Source: an uncultured Cellvibrionales bacterium (lineage in GTDB: Bacteria > Pseudomonadota > Gammaproteobacteria > Pseudomonadales > Porticoccaceae). Taken from it: a DNA stretch of 48,530 nucleotides. The stretch is from contig CAJWFB010000004.1 of NCBI GenBank assembly GCA_913031645.1, forward strand, positions 1 through 48,530. Reading direction: 5' to 3'. A program made the position numbers and the translations under genes. The notes under the pieces were generated by a model that ran no database searches, was not told the origin of the DNA, and saw nothing but the letters and a program-made list of their open reading frames with translations. Shown here piece by piece: positions 35,758 to 46,132 of the stretch (its first letter is position 1; every line of letters begins with the position of its first letter).

Positions 35758-37860
35758 TTAATGACCAATTTCACGGCTAAAAGGCGGCAACGCATTCAGT
35801 AGCTGAGCGCCATAACGCTTAGTGATCAACCGCTTATCTAGAATGGTGACCGTTCCTGTATCTGACTCTGTGCGCAACAAACGTCCAGCTGCCTGAATGA
35901 GTCGCAAGGAGGCTAGTGGAAGGGAAATATCGAAAAAAGAATTCCCACCACGAGACTCAATCCATTCAGCAAGAGCCTGTTGAAGAGGATCATTTGGAAC
36001 AGCAAAGGGCAACTTGGCAATGATCACATGACGACAATAATCGCCGGGTAGGTCTACGCCCTCGGAAAAACTAGCAAGACCCAGTAACACACTGGTTCGA
36101 CCTTGATCGATACGCTCTTTATGCAGTCTAACCATCTCCCGATTAGAATATTGTCCCTGAATCAGAATCAACTTTGCCAAATCATTTGGAAGCTCATCAA
36201 AAACCTGCTCCATCTGTTTCTTTGAAGAAAACAACACTAGGGTCCCAGCCTTTTCTTCAACCATGGAGGCTAAGTTTTCTACGATATAGTCCGTATGCTC
36301 CTCGGCTTTGTTACCCTCTACAGCTTCAGCGGGCACACGCACTATCGCCGATTTAGCATAATCAAAGGCCCCTGCGACCGCTAAAAAGTGCGCAGAATCA
36401 GGAATACCTGTCTCTCTTTGCAACGTGCTGAAATTTCCGAGGGATCTTAAGGTCGCTGAGGTTACTACCGCTGCAAAACAGTTACCCCAGAGGCTGTCAC
36501 GCAGAATTTCTGCCGCTTGAATGGGGCTCGCATTAACCGAGATATCGAGATTCCCGCCACCGCTATCATCAAGCTTTAGCCAACAGGCCATGGGGATAGA
36601 ATCTTGCTTTAACTCTCGATGCAGTCGGTCCCAGAGGGAGACTAGCCTTTCCGCACCAGAAAGCCACGTGCCTACTTGCTGATAAAACAACTCAACATCC
36701 GGTATCGCCACTGAATATTGCTTGTCGCTGAGTGCCTCACTCAGGGTATCTTCCAACACCTCAAGGCGTCCCAACCAGCCGCTCGTTTGGAGACTTATTT
36801 GGGCGGCAATATCACGAATAGTGGCGCCTACATCACCGTGAGCAAAACGAAATCGCCCCTCATAATCATCCGAGGAATCTAAATGTTCTTTTAACAAGGG
36901 GTAAGCCATCGACAGTAATTCGCTGATTTTGCCAGCTTCTCTCTCGATGCGTGGCAGCTGTTCTATAAGCCCTGTATCTTTGGCAAAAATGGGCGTCTGC
37001 CCTTTGCATTGCTTTGGAATTCTCTCCAACCATGTCAGGGTGCTATTAATTCGACATTCAGCACCAAAGTGTCTAATCGCGGTGTCTCCAAGTCGGTGCC
37101 CTTCATCACAAATATAAATACAGTCTTCAGGTGGAGGCAATATAGCACCACCCCCTAAAGCCAAATCAGCCATAACCAAGTCATGGTTAGCAACAATGAC
37201 TTCACTTTCTTCGATATCGCCACGCGCCTTAAAAAACGGACACTGATTCACAAAACGACAGCGCCTACCTGTGCACTGACGTCGGTCAACGGTTAACGCC
37301 CGCCATTCCATATCTTTGATATGCGTATCCCATGAGTCGCGATCCCCATTCCAAGAGCCGTCTTCAAGGGCATCCCACATCTCCCGATAGAGGCTTTCTG
37401 TCTGCGCATTTGGATTAAATTGCTGATCATCTTCGAACAAAAATACACCGGCATCTTTAGCCTTAATAGAATCAAGATGCTGTTCCATGCGAAGATTACA
37501 GGCATAGCGCCCGCGACCCTTAACCAGAGCGCAGCTAAAATCCCATTCGCAGGATTCCAAAAGTTCAGGAATGTCTTTGTTGATTAATTGCTCTTGCAAG
37601 GCAATGGTGCCGGTAGATACGACTACGGTCTTTTTGAGGGCTCTGGCAATGGGTAGAGCGGCGATTAGGTAGCCGACAGTCTTTCCGGTACCGGTACCGG
37701 CCTCTATAACCGCTAAACGCTTATCAGCATCGTCATCGCTCAGACTATTGGCAATAGCCGCAACCATTTGCTTTTGCCCCAGTCTTGGGCTCAAGCCGCG
37801 GTTATTTAGAAACTGGCGATAACCCTGCTGAATCGTATCTTTGACCTCAGAATCCAACAA
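35758..37860 (-). CDS. dinG: ATP-dependent DNA helicase DinG (XPD-like)
   Basis: A 5'-3' superfamily 2 helicase that resolves R-loops and G-quadruplexes. The 700-residue protein has Walker A (EAGTGTGKTVGYL), the iron-sulfur cluster cysteines (GRYACNLRM, then CTGRRCRFVNQC), the DEGH box (ICDEGHRL), and late motifs SFSEGVDLPG and LIQAAGRLLRT. It appears to use a TTG start at 37860, because no ATG or GTG exists before the conserved N-terminal VKDTIQQGYRQFLNNRGLSPRLGQKQM. AGAGG lies about ten bases upstream inside the end of the acyltransferase gene, which ends three bases before. yqcC follows. Confidence 0.92.
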   Translation of the reverse strand: MLDSEVKDTIQQGYRQFLNNRGLSPRLGQKQMVAAIANSLSDDDADKRLAVIEAGTGTGKTVGYLIAALPIARALKKTVVVSTGTIALQEQLINKDIPELLESCEWDFSCALVKGRGRYACNLRMEQHLDSIKAKDAGVFLFEDDQQFNPNAQTESLYREMWDALEDGSWNGDRDSWDTHIKDMEWRALTVDRRQCTGRRCRFVNQCPFFKARGDIEESEVIVANHDLVMADLALGGGAILPPPEDCIYICDEGHRLGDTAIRHFGAECRINSTLTWLERIPKQCKGQTPIFAKDTGLIEQLPRIEREAGKISELLSMAYPLLKEHLDSSDDYEGRFRFAHGDVGATIRDIAAQISLQTSGWLGRLEVLEDTLSEALSDKQYSVAIPDVELFYQQVGTWLSGAERLVSLWDRLHRELKQDSIPMACWLKLDDSGGGNLDISVNASPIQAAEILRDSLWGNCFAAVVTSATLRSLGNFSTLQRETGIPDSAHFLAVAGAFDYAKSAIVRVPAEAVEGNKAEEHTDYIVENLASMVEEKAGTLVLFSSKKQMEQVFDELPNDLAKLILIQGQYSNREMVRLHKERIDQGRTSVLLGLASFSEGVDLPGDYCRHVIIAKLPFAVPNDPLQQALAEWIESRGGNSFFDISLPLASLRLIQAAGRLLRTESDTGTVTILDKRLITKRYGAQLLNALPPFSREIGH

Positions 37861-37863
37861 AAG

Positions 37864-39045
37864 TTAAGGCCTCTGAGACTGTGCAGAATAATGCAATTGA
37901 CTATCTACTGGCGCGGCATACGCAGCGATAGCGATAGCCTGGTGATCTCGGGGCATGCTGTTGATTCGGGTTTCAAATCGATGTCTGGCCGTGGCCCAAT
38001 CTTCCTCTGGCCATTGGGTTTGTAATTCAATGAGAACGCTTTGATCAACACTTTCAGAGTGCATTTGCCAGGCAATAATATTGGTTGGAAATAACTGATA
38101 GTTCAGATGGATTTGACGATCAATTTCAGCGGCCAATAGATCAGCAGTCTCGTACTTATCAGCCACCGGTTCACCAAATGTCACTTGAATGCGACCTTTG
38201 TAGTCGACAAACCCTTTTTTAATACTGTCTAAATCTTCAAAGGGGTCTTTTTTATAAGTCATTCCATTCTGCTGAGCGTAAAGCTCGCAGGCTTTATCAC
38301 TATCACAGGGATCATACTCATAAGAAATAGATACGGGTATCACATTTAACTCACCCGTCGCCTCTGCAAAGGATTGCTCGGAATTTTTTGATAAGGCCAG
38401 CATCTTTAATAGCGCGGTGTCAGTCCTATCTTTTCCATCCTTGGCCCGACCCTCGGCTTGAGCGATCCATATCGATACTGCTTCTTGGCTAAGGCTGTGA
38501 CGAATATAACGTGATAGGTTTTTCAACGCCTCCAACTTTTCTCTACGTCCGGACACCGAACGTTTAACAATAAAACTGCGATTAACCCGCATAAGGTCTG
38601 ATGCAAACGGCTTGCTGAGTAAATTATCGCCAATCGCGATACGCACCGTGTTTCGACCGACCGAGGTCAGACCCAAACAAATAATAGCCGGATCCAGGGC
38701 GATGTCACGATGGTTGCTCATAAATAAATATGCATGCTCTGGGTCAAGACCATCTAAACCCGAGAATTGATAGCTATCGGTACTGTTCTTTAATACACCT
38801 TCTAGGCGTGTAGTCATGTGATGTTGGAAATCACTTATCGTCGACACGCCTTTAGTCAACTTTCGTAAACTGCGGCGCAAAAGTGGGCGAGCGAGTAGGT
38901 TAAAAACACCGGGCAATATCTGTGTAAGCACAGGGAATTGTCGAGATAGCAGCAAATTCATCATCTCGGAGTCGGCAATTAGCCGTGCCAATGCGGCCGG
39001 CACTTCACTATCGTTGAACGGACGAATATCGTCAAAATTATTCAT
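37864..39045 (-). CDS. PlsC/PlsB-superfamily glycerol-phosphate acyltransferase-like protein
   Basis: A 393-residue protein. A central acyltransferase block reads LFMSNHRDIALDPAIICLGL, then RIAIGDNLLSKPFASDLMRVNRSFIVKRS and IWIAQAEGRAKDGKDRTD. These correspond to motifs I-III of the PF01553 group, the AEGRAKDG part being the equivalent of the EGTRS motif. In place of strict HX4D the motif is HRDIALD, with His and the second Asp six residues apart. The protein may acylate lysophosphatidate or another acceptor; I cannot tell which. Its stop is three bases before the dinG TTG start, so the two are coupled. pyrB lies upstream on the same strand, 29 bases away. Confidence 0.8.
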   Translation of the reverse strand: MNNFDDIRPFNDSEVPAALARLIADSEMMNLLLSRQFPVLTQILPGVFNLLARPLLRRSLRKLTKGVSTISDFQHHMTTRLEGVLKNSTDSYQFSGLDGLDPEHAYLFMSNHRDIALDPAIICLGLTSVGRNTVRIAIGDNLLSKPFASDLMRVNRSFIVKRSVSGRREKLEALKNLSRYIRHSLSQEAVSIWIAQAEGRAKDGKDRTDTALLKMLALSKNSEQSFAEATGELNVIPVSISYEYDPCDSDKACELYAQQNGMTYKKDPFEDLDSIKKGFVDYKGRIQVTFGEPVADKYETADLLAAEIDRQIHLNYQLFPTNIIAWQMHSESVDQSVLIELQTQWPEEDWATARHRFETRINSMPRDHQAIAIAAYAAPVDSQLHYSAQSQRP

Positions 39046-39074
39046 AGTGTCAGTCGACTAATAATTATTGTTAT

Positions 39075-40100
39075 TTAGGGTGCGGTCAGGTTCTGGCGGG
39101 CATTGTACCAGCGCACTTCATGGGCGAAATCATCTACCTTATCTGCCACGTCTAACACCAGGGCAAACAAGGCCATCCGCACCAGAACACCATTGTCTGT
39201 CTGCCGAAAAATAGCCAAATTTGGATTGTTATCTAAATCGCTATCAAGCTCATTGGCATCGGCTCGAGAGTCTCGCGGTAGCGGATGCATAATCACTGTG
39301 TTGGGCTGGCAGTACTGAGTATAGATAGCTTGATTGAGACGGAATTTACCACGATAAAGATCAGCTTCCTCCTTGCTGGAGAAACGTTCTTCTTGAATTC
39401 GTGTCGAGTAGACAATATCAACTGCAGCAATGCTCTGAGTTAGCTCATGAGAAATACTCACATCGACTCCAGCTGCGCGCATTGACTCCACAATAGCGTC
39501 AGGCAGAGTGAGTTCTTTTGGTGATATCAGTACTACACGAATATTTTTATATAAAGACAGCAGTTTGCCCAGTGAGTGTACGGTACGCCCATGTCGAAGA
39601 TCTCCAATCATAGCGATGCTTAGGCCATCGATATCACGCCCCTTGTCAGCCATCTCTTTGCAAATAGTGTAAAGATCTAGTAACGCTTGAGTCGGATGCT
39701 CATTAGCACCATCGCCACCATTCAATACCGGGACGCGGCTAGCCACGGCAAAGTCAGCTACAGAACCAGACTGCGGATGCCGCATACAGATCACGTCACT
39801 AAATCCAGACAATACTCTCGCCGTATCCTGCAAAGATTCGCCCTTGACCAACGCCGAGTTCTCGAAGCCAGCGGTCTCACGCACTTCGCCACCCAGTAGA
39901 TTAAACGCCGACCCAAAGCTCACTCGTGTTCGGGTGCTCGCCTCAAAAAACATATTGCCCAGAATTGCCCCTTCGAGCACTCGGGTCACCCGTTTGCGCA
40001 AAGCATAGGGTTCCATGCTATCAGCCACTGCAAACACACGATCGACATCTTCGCGCTGGAATTGGTTGATAGAAAGAATATGCGCGCCGGTAAAATTCAA
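39075..40100 (-). CDS. pyrB: Aspartate carbamoyltransferase catalytic chain
   Basis: The first committed step of pyrimidine synthesis: carbamoyl phosphate plus aspartate. The 341-residue chain has the carbamoyl-phosphate loop (EASTRTRVSFGSAFNLLGGEV), HPTQALLDLYTI, DLRHGRTVHSLGKLL and the aspartate region MHPLPRDSRADANELD. It is about 30 residues longer than E. coli PyrB, mainly near the C-terminus. The start is TTG at 40100 with GAGG eight bases before it; no closer ATG fits. No pyrI or pyrC gene lies nearby, so allosteric control by a regulatory chain is not shown here. Confidence 0.93.
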   Translation of the reverse strand: MNFTGAHILSINQFQREDVDRVFAVADSMEPYALRKRVTRVLEGAILGNMFFEASTRTRVSFGSAFNLLGGEVRETAGFENSALVKGESLQDTARVLSGFSDVICMRHPQSGSVADFAVASRVPVLNGGDGANEHPTQALLDLYTICKEMADKGRDIDGLSIAMIGDLRHGRTVHSLGKLLSLYKNIRVVLISPKELTLPDAIVESMRAAGVDVSISHELTQSIAAVDIVYSTRIQEERFSSKEEADLYRGKFRLNQAIYTQYCQPNTVIMHPLPRDSRADANELDSDLDNNPNLAIFRQTDNGVLVRMALFALVLDVADKVDDFAHEVRWYNARQNLTAP

Positions 40101-40161
40101 GGTTTAACCTCGGGGCAATAAGTGAGTACGGGGAGATTTTAGCCTGTTTCGGCTCTGCACT

Positions 40162-41604
40162 CTAGTTTGATAGTGAAAATTCAGTATCAACGGCCGAAGT
40201 CCACTGTTTCAGGGCATCGAGAATCGCTACTTTCTCCGTGGAAAGGTCTCCCACAGCTAACAGTTCTTCAATCTCGGCCAACAGCCGCTTTACGGTTAAG
40301 TAACCGGCGTCTTCATCATATAGTCGCCATCGACAAGTCTCTCGCCAAGTTGCCTGCTCCTGAGCAGATAGAGAGTCATTGAAGTAGCGTGCCCGATAAC
40401 TGAAAAGGAGTTGATTGTAGCGTTTGTCTGAAAAGTGAAATTGGTGCTTTTTAAAGCCCTCACTGGTGGTGTTGCGCACCTCATCCAGCAAATTGCGATC
40501 GCTATTGGGCAAGAATCCTTCATACAACTGCTGTTCCGCGTCAGTTTTTCTGGGAAACGTACGCTCCGTAAAAACGGCATGCAGTTTGTCGCGTAAATCA
40601 ACCTGATTGAGTTTTCGCCAGTGTGCTTCGCACTGCTCAACGTTTATATTCAAACGTTTTGCGGCTGCGGCATCAATCAGTTTATGGGTGGTGACCACCG
40701 GTGCCTTATTAATGTGCACAACCTTGAGAGGAACGCGTTGCTCGTCAGCCGACAAGTGATCAACAGCGGTAAAAACGCCGCGTATAATTTGATCAATATT
40801 TTGGCCCAGCAGGAGCTCAGGGTCAGCTGATAAATCGACACAGATAATCCCATTACTATTAGTTGGATGCATCGCCAGAGGCATCATTATTGCCCCATAC
40901 ATATTGGCGCTAGAGAGCATTCCGGAGATATGAAAGAAGGGTTTTCGATGATTTAAATCAAGCATTTCAGTGACGCTTTTTTTACTGCGATGGTTAACCA
41001 CGTAATCAAATAATCGAGGTTGCTTTTGTTTCACCAGCTTAGCCATGGCAATAGTGGCTGTAACATCAGATAAGGCATCATGAGCAGCCTCATGGGCAAT
41101 GCCATTGGCCGCGGTGAGGTGTTCCAACTTAAAGCTTGGCCGCCCAGGCTCATGGTCAGTCCACTCTATGCCTTCAGGGCGCAATGCGCGAGTCAGCCGC
41201 AGCATATCCAAGATATCCCATCGAGAATTACCGTTTTTCCACTCTCTTTGGTAGGGGTCATAAAAATTTCGATAGAGGCAATAGCGACTAACTTCATCAT
41301 CAAAACGGATACTGTTGTAACCAACGCCACAGGTGCCAGGAAGCGACAGTTGCTGATGTATAGCAGCGATAAACTCGGGTTCAGAAAGGCCGTTCTGCTG
41401 GGCCAACTGAGGGGTAATGCCAGTGACTAAGCAGGCTTGTGGGGATGGCAATATATCTTTTTGCGGCTGACAATAAATAACCAGTGGTTCGCCCATTGGA
41501 TTGAGATTTTCATCAGTGCGAAGCCCAGCAAACTGCGAGGGACGATCTTTGGACGGGTCAATCCCGAAGGTCTCATAATCATGCCAGTAAAAAGTAGTGG
41601 CCAT
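40162..41604 (-). CDS. sbcB: Exodeoxyribonuclease I
   Basis: A processive 3'-5' ssDNA exonuclease in recombination and mismatch repair. The 480-residue protein has DEDDh motifs: FYWHDYETFGIDP (Exo I, Asp and Glu), YNSIRFDDEVSRYCLYRNFYDPY (Exo II) and HDALSDVTATIAMAKL (Exo III). The SH3-like and C-terminal helical parts follow and length is close to E. coli ExoI (475). ATG at 41604 is used. It lies between pyrB and an unrecognised coiled-coil protein gene, all on the same strand. Confidence 0.95.
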   Translation of the reverse strand: MATTFYWHDYETFGIDPSKDRPSQFAGLRTDENLNPMGEPLVIYCQPQKDILPSPQACLVTGITPQLAQQNGLSEPEFIAAIHQQLSLPGTCGVGYNSIRFDDEVSRYCLYRNFYDPYQREWKNGNSRWDILDMLRLTRALRPEGIEWTDHEPGRPSFKLEHLTAANGIAHEAAHDALSDVTATIAMAKLVKQKQPRLFDYVVNHRSKKSVTEMLDLNHRKPFFHISGMLSSANMYGAIMMPLAMHPTNSNGIICVDLSADPELLLGQNIDQIIRGVFTAVDHLSADEQRVPLKVVHINKAPVVTTHKLIDAAAAKRLNINVEQCEAHWRKLNQVDLRDKLHAVFTERTFPRKTDAEQQLYEGFLPNSDRNLLDEVRNTTSEGFKKHQFHFSDKRYNQLLFSYRARYFNDSLSAQEQATWRETCRWRLYDEDAGYLTVKRLLAEIEELLAVGDLSTEKVAILDALKQWTSAVDTEFSLSN

Positions 41605-41658
41605 AATGTCACAACTAACCTCTGTTGGTGATCAAACACTGTCCTCTGCGCTGAGGTT

Positions 41659-42444
41659 TTAGGGCTCAGATATTGGCGTTTCAGGTATTACAATTGGCGT
41701 AGGCGCAGGCGCAACAGCTCGCTGCTCTAAGTCATAGATTTTCTGAGTGGTTCTTCGTCGAAAACTGTCCATGGCTGCAATTGCATCAGTATTATCTGAC
41801 TGCGCTCGATTAGCCTTGGCTAAGGCAGCTTTTAACTGGTTAAGTTGATCAACATAGTCGCGCAGTGTCTGATTAGCAGCATTTAACTCCTCAGTTAGCG
41901 TTAGATAGTTCAGCCCAACATTACTCACCGTATCACTGTCTTTTTCAACTTTTTCGTCTAAGGTTTTAACCGACTTTTCAATAGCAATCCGCTGTTTGGC
42001 CAAAAATGCGATATCCTTCTTATTATCTGAAATTTTGGTTTTGTTAATATCATTGGTCACACCCCAAAGCTTTCTGATTTCACTCCAGTGTTTCTTTAAC
42101 TCATCAGTATGTTTGCTAATGTTCACTTGCATGGCCGCACCGGACTGAGTAACTGACTCATCCGTGCTACTCAAGCGTGATTCCAGTAATTCAAAGCGAC
42201 TTTGTAGATTTTCATGCTTGGTGGATAGCTGTTGATACTCAGACCAACCAAAAAGACCTGCTCCGACCAAACCAAAAAACGTCAGTAAAATCAGCGACCT
42301 CATAGACCCCGATAATCCATTAGGGCCTGTGCGTGCGGTTGCACTTGTTTTTGAATTTGCCTGATCACCGCGTTTATCGGCAGTCGTGCGCCCAATCATA
42401 TCGTCTCGTTCAGCGACAATCGGCGATCTTGGTTTTTTATCCAT
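41659..42444 (-). CDS. Membrane-anchored coiled-coil protein, function unknown
   Basis: I do not recognise this 261-residue protein. The N-terminal 45 residues are polar and basic (KKPRSPIVAERDD, KRGDQANSKTS). A single transmembrane helix follows (about 49-67, RSLILLTFFGLVGAGLFGW), then a long predicted coiled coil (about 70-245, with heptad-like ENLQSRFELLESRL and LNAANQTLRDYVDQLNQLKAALAKA). The tail is proline-rich (APAPTPIVIPETP). This fits a type II membrane protein with a periplasmic rod, for example a structural or scaffolding factor, but no function follows from it. ATG has AAGAG upstream. sbcB follows 54 bases later. Confidence 0.75.
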   Translation of the reverse strand: MDKKPRSPIVAERDDMIGRTTADKRGDQANSKTSATARTGPNGLSGSMRSLILLTFFGLVGAGLFGWSEYQQLSTKHENLQSRFELLESRLSSTDESVTQSGAAMQVNISKHTDELKKHWSEIRKLWGVTNDINKTKISDNKKDIAFLAKQRIAIEKSVKTLDEKVEKDSDTVSNVGLNYLTLTEELNAANQTLRDYVDQLNQLKAALAKANRAQSDNTDAIAAMDSFRRRTTQKIYDLEQRAVAPAPTPIVIPETPISEP

Positions 42445-42546
42445 GGTAACTCTTAGTTCCTTGTTATCCGCTTAAGGTTTAATGTAACGACGTTATTCTA
42501 AATTATACGCTGTTATTGGCCACTATATAAAAGCATCAGGCATAAA

Positions 42547-42578
42547 AAAACCGGTGTCCGTCAACAAACACCGGTTTT
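42547..42578 (-). terminator. Rho-independent terminator after the PuuD-like gene
   Basis: A perfect 11-base inverted repeat (AAAACCGGTGT and ACACCGGTTTT) with a ten-base loop, followed on the minus strand by a T-run. It lies 18 bases after the stop of the 42596 gene. The symmetric A and T flanks mean it could also act rightward. Confidence 0.9.
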
Positions 42579-42595
42579 CACTGTCATTTGAGGCG

Positions 42596-43234
42596 CTATA
42601 GGAAGTTAAGAGCGCCGATCATCACGGCAGTCAATGCCAAGCTTGAACCAATAACGCCGTTCACCGTCGTCATAGGACCCTGCTTACCTTTCAGAGCATT
42701 AACTTCTAATGCAAGAACAATAGCCAAAGCCACCATCAGCCCGGTTCCGCCAACAGCCGTGCCATATCCATGCCCAGGATAGTGGGGACCGGCAAACATA
42801 CCGAATAACATTGGTGCGGAAAATAACGTATTGGTGCGTGACGCAAGCAGCGCTTTCGCGCCCGCAGCGGCCTTATCACCGCCTTCAACAATGCCTAACG
42901 CTATTTTTTGTGCTGGCCAGATAACCATCCAAACGTTAGCCGCCATCAATGTACCCATGGTAGCGCCAACTATAATGTAGTTATTTAGCTGGCCATAACC
43001 GTGCACCATACCTAATAAAATAATACCCGTAATGAAGGTCCACATAGCGCCCCAACGGAACCACCAGAGCGCACTTGGCGCTAATTTGGCTTTAGCATCG
43101 GCTAATCCTTCTGCGGTGGCCTGCTTGAAGTAGCCGCCCTGTACAAAGTTAAAGTAGTAAAGCATTCCAATCCAAGTGATGCCAAATAAAACATGGCCCC
43201 AGCGAGTGAGTAAATTAATAAATTCCATAGTCAT
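42596..43234 (-). CDS. Urate hydroxylase PuuD-like membrane domain protein (stand-alone)
   Basis: A 212-residue polytopic membrane protein, five to six helices. It matches the membrane part of PuuD: LTRWGHVLFGITWIGMLYYFNFVQGGYFK, LAPSALWWFRWGAMWTFITGIILLG and AANVWMVIWPAQK. Full PuuD carries a cytochrome c domain at the C-terminus and oxidises urate; here the protein ends after the membrane region with no CxxCH motif. The urate role is therefore doubtful; it may be an electron-transfer or unrelated membrane protein. GAGG precedes the ATG at 43234. A TATAAT on the minus strand at 43279-43284 may be its -10. It is flanked by terminators and looks monocistronic. Confidence 0.75.
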   Translation of the reverse strand: MTMEFINLLTRWGHVLFGITWIGMLYYFNFVQGGYFKQATAEGLADAKAKLAPSALWWFRWGAMWTFITGIILLGMVHGYGQLNNYIIVGATMGTLMAANVWMVIWPAQKIALGIVEGGDKAAAGAKALLASRTNTLFSAPMLFGMFAGPHYPGHGYGTAVGGTGLMVALAIVLALEVNALKGKQGPMTTVNGVIGSSLALTAVMIGALNFL

Positions 43235-43391
43235 AGGTGCACCCTCAAAAAATTAATACCCTTACAGGTCGTGTGACTATTATAGCCTTATTAAAATTAT
43301 TTATTATAGTAATTGCGAGATTAAATCTAATAAAAATAACGATTAAATGCTATTTTTATCAAATGCCTGACAGACTATTTTTCAGGCAAAA

Positions 43392-43419
43392 AAAACCCCA
43401 CAACTCAGTGTGGGGTTTT
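43392..43419 (-). terminator. Rho-independent terminator after groEL
   Basis: A perfect 11-base-pair stem (AAAACCCCACA with TGTGGGGTTTT) with a six-base loop, followed on the minus strand by a run of T (A-run around 43388-43395). It lies 17 bases past the groEL stop. Confidence 0.92.
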
Positions 43420-43435
43420 CAATTGGAGGCCTGGA

Positions 43436-45130
<1,695 letters not shown>

Positions 45131-45141
45131 TCAATTAAAAT

Positions 45142-45435
45142 TTAAGCGTCAATAACAGCTTTAATATCACTTTCACTGAGGATGATCAGTTCTTCACCAT
45201 CAACATCAATTTTGTCGTTGCCCGCATACTGGCCAAACACAACAGTGTCGCCAATTTTGACGTCAACAGCACGCAAATCGCCGTTATCTAAAACGCGGCC
45301 ACTGCCAACAGCAACGACTTCGCCTTGGTTAGGCTTCTCTTGTGCAGAACCCGGCAATAAAATACCACCTGCGGTTGTTTGTTCTTCTTCCTCGCGACGA
45401 ACGATAACTCGGTCGTGTAATGGGCGAATCTTCAT
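45142..45435 (-). CDS. groES: Co-chaperonin GroES
   Basis: The seven-fold lid of GroEL, 97 residues, starting [40 protein letters not shown]. The mobile loop ([16 protein letters not shown]) and [30 protein letters not shown] are conserved. The ATG at 45435 has GGAG nine bases upstream; a longer ORF adds only five residues. It is the first gene of the groESL operon behind a sigma-32-type promoter. Confidence 0.97.
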   Translation of the reverse strand: MKIRPLHDRVIVRREEEEQTTAGGILLPGSAQEKPNQGEVVAVGSGRVLDNGDLRAVDVKIGDTVVFGQYAGNDKIDVDGEELIILSESDIKAVIDA

Positions 45436-45511
45436 AGTTTTCTTCTCCAATTAATCTATCTACAGTTGTCGAGTTAACTTGCGATGCATATGGCTCCGCA
45501 ATTATTTATAT

Positions 45512-45540
45512 ATATGGTGACATAGGGTTTATTTTTCAAG
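45512..45540 (-). promoter_or_regulatory. Sigma-32 (heat-shock) promoter of groESL
   Basis: On the minus strand CTTGAAA (45540-45534) and CACCATAT (45519-45512) are separated by 14 bases. This matches the RpoH consensus CTTGAAA-N13/14-CCCCATNT with one change. It lies about 75 bases before the groES ATG. No CIRCE-like inverted repeat is seen. Confidence 0.85.
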
Positions 45541-45575
45541 GGCCAGAGACTAATTTTTTTTATCCAGCTAGGCTT

Positions 45576-46046
45576 TTAATCTAAGTCTTTACGTTCCCAA
45601 GCCTCACCTTCGATCGTCTCTCCGTTTCCATCGCCATTGGGTGGAGAGTTTGAGGGGCCCCTGCCAGTTTGAAATCCGCCACTTTGCGCGCCCATGACCA
45701 GCATGTTTTTCATAATTCGCGTGGCCACCAACACCCTTATGGGCGGAATCAAACCCGCAAACCCAATAAGGTCGGTAACAAACCCTGGGGTAAGCAATAG
45801 CGCACCTGATACAGCAAGAATAAGCCCTTCGGCAATTTCGGTGGTGGGTAATTCACCCCCCTGTAATTTTTGACGTCCTTTCCAGAGCGTCGCAAAGCCC
45901 TGCTCCCTTAATAGTCCTGCGCCCACCACTGCTGTCAGTAACACCAGACCAATAGTCGGCAGTGCGCCAATTTGACTGCCCACGGTTATTAGCAGCCACA
46001 TCTCTGCGACAGGCATCAAGACGAACAACAGCACTAGGTATCTCAC
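45576..46046 (-). CDS. fxsA: FxsA-family membrane protein
   Basis: A 156-residue inner-membrane protein with four hydrophobic segments (RYLVLLFVLMPVAEMWLLITVG, LPTIGLVLLTAVVGAGLLREQG, GLILAVSGALLLTPGFVTDLIGFAGLIPPIR) and a polar Gly/Asn-rich tail. E. coli FxsA counters F-plasmid exclusion of phage T7; the general function is unknown. The GTG start has a strong AAGGAG seven bases upstream. Adjacency to groES is common in gammaproteobacteria. It is divergent from the alkyltransferase-like gene, 86 bases away. Confidence 0.92.
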   Translation of the reverse strand: MRYLVLLFVLMPVAEMWLLITVGSQIGALPTIGLVLLTAVVGAGLLREQGFATLWKGRQKLQGGELPTTEIAEGLILAVSGALLLTPGFVTDLIGFAGLIPPIRVLVATRIMKNMLVMGAQSGGFQTGRGPSNSPPNGDGNGETIEGEAWERKDLD

Positions 46047-46132
46047 AACGCACTCCTTTAACTCGGTATGTGGGTAGTATTGGGGTAGTTTGCACTATTT
46101 CAACATCCTGTTGAATAGCGTAACCTAAAAGG

